Part shown: positions 23,601 through 25,812 of the stretch, piece by piece
How the letters are laid out: every line of letters begins with the position of its first letter
Numbering within the stretch: the first letter of the stretch is position 1
Assembly: GCA_031276545.1 (NCBI GenBank)
Contig: JAISMW010000011.1
Coordinates: forward strand, 1-25,812
Direction of reading: 5' to 3'
Length of the DNA stretch: 25,812 bases
DNA from: Tannerellaceae bacterium
GTDB lineage: Bacteria; Bacteroidota; Bacteroidia; Bacteroidales; Tannerellaceae
Notes under the pieces: model-generated
Database searches by the model: none
Seen by the model: only the letters and a program-made list of their open reading frames with translations
Told to the model about the DNA's origin: nothing
Position numbers and translations under genes: made by a program

Positions 23601-24075
23601 CATCCGTCACCGCGCCGACGGTGGTACCTTTGACTACGACATTTACGCCGGACATCGTTTCGCCCGTTTCATCCGTTACGGTTCCGCTCACGGTAACGGC
23701 CTGTTGAATGTCGGGCGCTGCCTCCCCTTTCTTTCCGGCAGCCGTACGGGAAAGGATCACGTAGGAACCTTCGATTTCATACCGGATGTCCGTATCCTTA
23801 AACAGTTGGCTCAAGGCGTCGTGCAGAGGCAGTTTGTGCACATTCAGCGATACGTTCCGCCGCACGTCCACCTGTTTGCTATACACAAAGAGGTAGTCGG
23901 ACTGTTTCTCTATATCATTCAGCACTTGCTCCAGCCGGGAGTTGATTTGATTCACCGTAATCAGCACATTCTGCGGATTCGGATGTTCGGCATGGAGGCT
24001 GAATGCACATAAACAGAACAGCAGGAGGGCTGCCGTTCTCACATTCGCAAAAAAAATCTGATTCATGTTTGTCAT
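20692..24075 (-). CDS. susC: SusC-family TonB-dependent transporter with STN signalling domain
   Basis: The 1127-residue outer-membrane receptor imports oligosaccharides using TonB energy. After the signal peptide (about residues 1-30) comes an STN domain (about 40-110, QINSRLEQVLNDIEKQSDYLFVYS), a carboxypeptidase-like regulatory domain (about 128-203, GTVTDETGETMSGVNVVVKG), a TonB-box-like segment DEVVVTALG (206-214), the plug (about 215-345, with LYVIDGVPV and GPAAAALYG) and a barrel to the C-terminal LKINF. The STN domain is what contacts a FecR anti-sigma factor in this class, so this transporter also senses its substrate. It is preceded by fecR (72-bp gap) and followed by susD. Its size is usual for STN-bearing SusC proteins. 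Confidence 0.96.
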   Translation of the reverse strand: MTNMNQIFFANVRTAALLLFCLCAFSLHAEHPNPQNVLITVNQINSRLEQVLNDIEKQSDYLFVYSKQVDVRRNVSLNVHKLPLHDALSQLFKDTDIRYEIEGSYVILSRTAAGKKGEAAPDIQQAVTVSGTVTDETGETMSGVNVVVKGTTVGAVTDADGHYSISVPDHNAVLVFSFLGYIPVEKAAGSRRILHVTMVEDSKLLDEVVVTALGIVRKEKSLTYSTQVVGGEELTRAKDPNMINSLAGKTAGVQINRSSSGLGGSVKVVIRGSRSVNGSNQPLYVIDGVPVNSGSNSSVVTTIGGNNDAGNRDAGDGISDLNPDDIESINILKGPAAAALYGTSAANGVVVISTKRGKAGRTDISFSSNTTWESATYGIPKFQNSYGGVSSSWGDRLSDETPRDYVSDFFRTGLTTINSLTLSSGSEAMQSYFSYANTYGKGVIELSELNKHNLNFRETANFFDGKLTVDANINLMYQQGKNRPSPGGYYLNPLVGLYHFPRGGRVADSPGAAYTFDPTFEYYKENYQYLDGGRNLYLQNWYTGISGGWEQNPYWIIHKTPNVDDRYRTLANLNLSFRFSDRLSVTARGNADFSAGNYEMKMFAGSDPALTGGNNGRYIADESNSLTLYGDVMLTYQQQFGDFTVNASLGASIKDYSGKSMGVDSYPAGLYNPNIFSINNINLNAGSNSMGKYHGQEQAVFFAGQLGFRDRLFLDVTARNDWTSTLAFTDYLNKGFFYPSVGLNWIANETFRMPEWINLGKIRGAWSKVGNGLPRYRSNPLNSVGRAGVINFNTSEPFSELQPEMTTSVETGTEWRLFGNRLEIDLTYYQTNTRNQLFSLSAPSGSKYTTYYVNAGNIQNRGVEIVLGGSPVWTGDFRWKTSVNYSHNRNKVIELAEGLDRFNFGGGGSNSYDMRLEVGGSFGDFYGRMFQRDEQGNIQYDAEGIPLPDKSDYKKIGNTAPDFNLGWQNTFTYKGVSLYFLVDGRFGGDVLSLTEADLDKYGVSKRSGDERLRGGVPFDGKTIENVERFYGIVGGRDGITEHYVYDATHIRLRELSVGYSLPRELVRRLAVVKGIDLSLIARNVFFILNRAPYDPDGTLSVDNGLQGVDVFGLPASRSLGFNLKINF

Positions 24076-24147
24076 ACTTAAAAAATTAGTACTGTATTAG
24101 TTTATGTTAATCGTGTGTTTGCGTCATATTGAATCACTGCATCATGG

Positions 24148-25116
24148 TTACCGTATATAAATCACCTCCGTTTCGCTGTCTCTCACGAAGGTATATTTTG
24201 CATCTTTCTGCAAAATCCGCAATGCATTGTCGATGCCGTCCGAGATGCGGAACTTCCCGCTGATTACATGGTCTGAGAGTTTGTCGTTCTCGATGATAAT
24301 CCGGACGTCGTAGCATGCTTCCAGACGACGCAGCAGTTCCGTCATGCTGATATCCTTGAAGCACAGCAGTCCGTCGCGCCAGCGGTACACGTCGTAATCG
24401 TCTATGATGCCGGTAGAGAAAACGCCGTTCACCTGTCCGGCTCTGTGGCGGGGAAGGAGCGTCACCGTATGCGCGGGGTTTTCGCGGTTGACCACCTTTA
24501 CGGAGCCTTCGATGAGGGCTACCGAAAAGTTTCTGCTGTTCCGGTAGGCGTCCACATTGAATGTGGTTCCCGTCACTTCTACATCACACTGCTCCGTATG
24601 GACTGTGAACGGAGCTTTTTCGTTGTGGCTTACTTCAAAATAGGCTTCCCCGTTCAGTTCCACCTCCCGCTTGCCGGTGGAAAAAGACGCCGGATATTTT
24701 ATTTCCGAGCGAGCATTCAGCCATACCTTCGTGCCGTCGGACAGGAGTATGCAAGCCCGTTGTCCGGCCGGAACAGATACCGTATGAACGGGACTCAGGC
24801 GATATGCCTTTTCTGCTTTTTTTGTATGGAAATAGACACCGGAAGCAAACATGAGGATCGCCACAGCGGCAATTTTCAGGGCTTCCACACCGATGCGGCG
24901 GAAGGCAAACCGCTTCTTCCCCTGCCTTTCCGGCCTGAAGTCCGGATGTTCGACCGACAGCAGGACGGCGTCAAAAAATTCACGTTCGCGGAAGAATATA
25001 TCCGCGTGCCGGGGATCGCTTTCCAGCCACTGCTTAATGGCTTCTTTTTCTTCCGCAGAAGCCAATCCTTTATAAAATTTGTGCAAACAATTTCCGTCCA
25101 TTATTTTTCTTCTCAT
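24148..25116 (-). CDS. FecR-family anti-sigma factor (FecR plus DUF4974)
   Basis: A 322-residue single-pass inner-membrane protein. The N-terminal cytoplasmic part (about 1-75) would hold the sigma factor; residues about 84-102 (ALKIAAVAILMFASGVYFH) are the membrane helix. The periplasmic FecR domain shows VSVPAGQRACILLSDGTKVWLNARSEIKYP and GEAYFEVSHNEKAPFTVHT. The C-terminal DUF4974 domain (about 240-320, FKDISMTELLRRLEACYDVRI) is similar to an STN domain and is typical of Bacteroidetes. It would pass the signal from the SusC STN domain to the sigma factor. MDGNCLHKFYKGL at 25101 is an equally good start. It lies 67 bp after the sigma-factor gene. Confidence 0.94.
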   Translation of the reverse strand: MRRKIMDGNCLHKFYKGLASAEEKEAIKQWLESDPRHADIFFREREFFDAVLLSVEHPDFRPERQGKKRFAFRRIGVEALKIAAVAILMFASGVYFHTKKAEKAYRLSPVHTVSVPAGQRACILLSDGTKVWLNARSEIKYPASFSTGKREVELNGEAYFEVSHNEKAPFTVHTEQCDVEVTGTTFNVDAYRNSRNFSVALIEGSVKVVNRENPAHTVTLLPRHRAGQVNGVFSTGIIDDYDVYRWRDGLLCFKDISMTELLRRLEACYDVRIIIENDKLSDHVISGKFRISDGIDNALRILQKDAKYTFVRDSETEVIYIR

Positions 25117-25183
25117 ATCAGGTAAACAAACAACGGACGGATACCCCTAAACGAAAGAGGAAAGAAATAGATTTAGAGGCTTC

Positions 25184-25720
25184 CTAAAAATAATCCCGCA
25201 GCGCCGCCTTCAATAGTTTCAATGCTTTGGTGATGTGATATTCCACGCTTTTAACGGAAAGTCCCAGACTTTCGGCAATCTCCTTATGGCTTTGATCGAG
25301 GTAGCGGCTACGGAGAAAGATTTCGTATGTTTTTTCGGGGAGCAGGGTCAGGGACTCCTTCACAAGCCGCTGAACCTCTTCCGAGAAGATTCGTTCAGGA
25401 TTGCAGGCTTCCAGGGTAGCGATTTGCAGGTTCAGTTCCCAGGTTTGCAGGTTTGTCAGGTATTTTTCAATTTCTTCTCGCGTACGCAGGCGATGCAAAT
25501 AGTTCAGGCATCTATTTTTTATCAGCGTACAGATATAAGCCGGCACATTGGAATCGGGCGGCAGTTTCCTCCGGTTTTCCCAATAGCACATAAAACTCTC
25601 CATCACTATATCTTCCGCCACCTCTTTGACCGACACATACGTTCTAGCAAAACGCAGAAATCGTTCATGATAGTTTTTATACAGCTCATTCAGGATTATT
25701 ATATCATCATTTGTTTCCAC
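25184..25720 (-). CDS. ECF sigma factor (RpoE/FecI-like)
   Basis: The 178-residue protein is a sigma-70 family member with only regions 2 and 4. Region 2 is seen in LNELYKNYHERFLRFARTYVS and AEDIVMESFMCYWENR; region 4 has the helix-turn-helix HKEIAESLGLSVKSVEYHITKALKLLK (residues about 145-170). Sigma factors of this type in Bacteroidetes are held by an adjacent FecR-type protein and released when SusC binds its glycan. It is the first gene of the locus and should drive susCD and perhaps its own gene. In Bacteroides, ECF/anti-sigma loci of this layout are often linked to host-type glycans, though not always. Confidence 0.94.
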   Translation of the reverse strand: METNDDIIILNELYKNYHERFLRFARTYVSVKEVAEDIVMESFMCYWENRRKLPPDSNVPAYICTLIKNRCLNYLHRLRTREEIEKYLTNLQTWELNLQIATLEACNPERIFSEEVQRLVKESLTLLPEKTYEIFLRSRYLDQSHKEIAESLGLSVKSVEYHITKALKLLKAALRDYF

Positions 25721-25743
25721 TGTTTTTTACTGATTACAAGGGG

Positions 25744-25780
25744 CAAAGAAAGGTTGACAAATTAGCCTCGTACAAAATTA
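25744..25780 (-). promoter_or_regulatory. Candidate promoter of the ECF sigma-factor gene
   Basis: Two readings are possible on the minus strand. TAATTTTG (25773-25780) is an exact -7 box that would give a leader of about 46 nt, but lacks a -33 box. Alternatively its TTTG (25773-25776) is a -33 box, followed by a 21-bp spacer and TTTCTTTG (25744-25751), one mismatch from the -7 consensus. Confidence 0.35.
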
Positions 25781-25812
25781 CACCGCGCATGTACATAGGC
25801 GGAGGCATCCGT

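Noticed and set aside
25754..25784. TTGACA followed about 17 bp later by a weak AT-rich hexamer on plus
   Set aside because: Looks like an E. coli sigma-70 promoter by chance; Bacteroidetes use TTTG/TAnnTTTG boxes and no gene follows in the window.
25789..25812. Possible start of a rightward gene (MYIGGGIR) at the right edge
   Set aside because: Only eight codons are inside the window, with no recognisable promoter or ribosome binding site.

Overview
The window looks like chromosomal DNA from a member of the Bacteroidales, of the Bacteroides/Parabacteroides type. The evidence is a SusC/SusD pair with its own ECF sigma factor and FecR-type anti-sigma factor, a small DUF4492-like protein in front of cydAB, promoter -7 elements of the TAnnTTTG type, weak or absent Shine-Dalgarno sequences, and a Bacteroidetes-type tyrosine recombinase relic. 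No rRNA, tRNA or CRISPR array was seen.

Left part (1-9.2 kb), housekeeping backbone: the first codons of an unidentified leftward gene, a YciO/Sua5-family protein, a YgjP-type zinc metallopeptidase, an outer-membrane barrel protein with a very acidic linker, the primosomal helicase PriA, a second small barrel protein whose stop codon directly abuts the TTG start of priA, and the cytochrome bd oxidase operon (DUF4492-cydA-cydB) closed by a clear intrinsic terminator.

Middle (9.2-11.8 kb), scar of a mobile element: no intact gene. It holds three 22-bp direct repeats, several hairpins, a decayed tyrosine integrase (frameshift, catalytic Arg changed to Cys, C-terminus with the Tyr nucleophile missing) and a cluster of six TGTAACA-type heptamers that may be old integrase arm sites.

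Right part (11.8-25.8 kb), one leftward polysaccharide utilization locus: ECF sigma factor, FecR/DUF4974 anti-sigma factor, SusC with an STN signalling domain, SusD, then a GH20-like enzyme, a GH9-type enzyme, a membrane acetyltransferase of the HGSNAT/DUF5009 kind and a TIM-barrel (GHL10-like) lipoprotein. A plausible flow is: SusCD binds and imports an oligosaccharide, the STN domain signals through FecR to the sigma factor, and the enzymes cut the sugar. The GH20 plus acetyltransferase combination points to an amino-sugar glycan, but this is inference.

The most unusual object lies inside this locus, between susD and the enzyme genes: fifteen copies of an 18-bp palindrome (core GATCCACTAGTGGATC) repeated at exactly 42 bp, separated by A/T-tract spacers, with about 29 GATC sites in 604 bp. 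No protein gene explains it.
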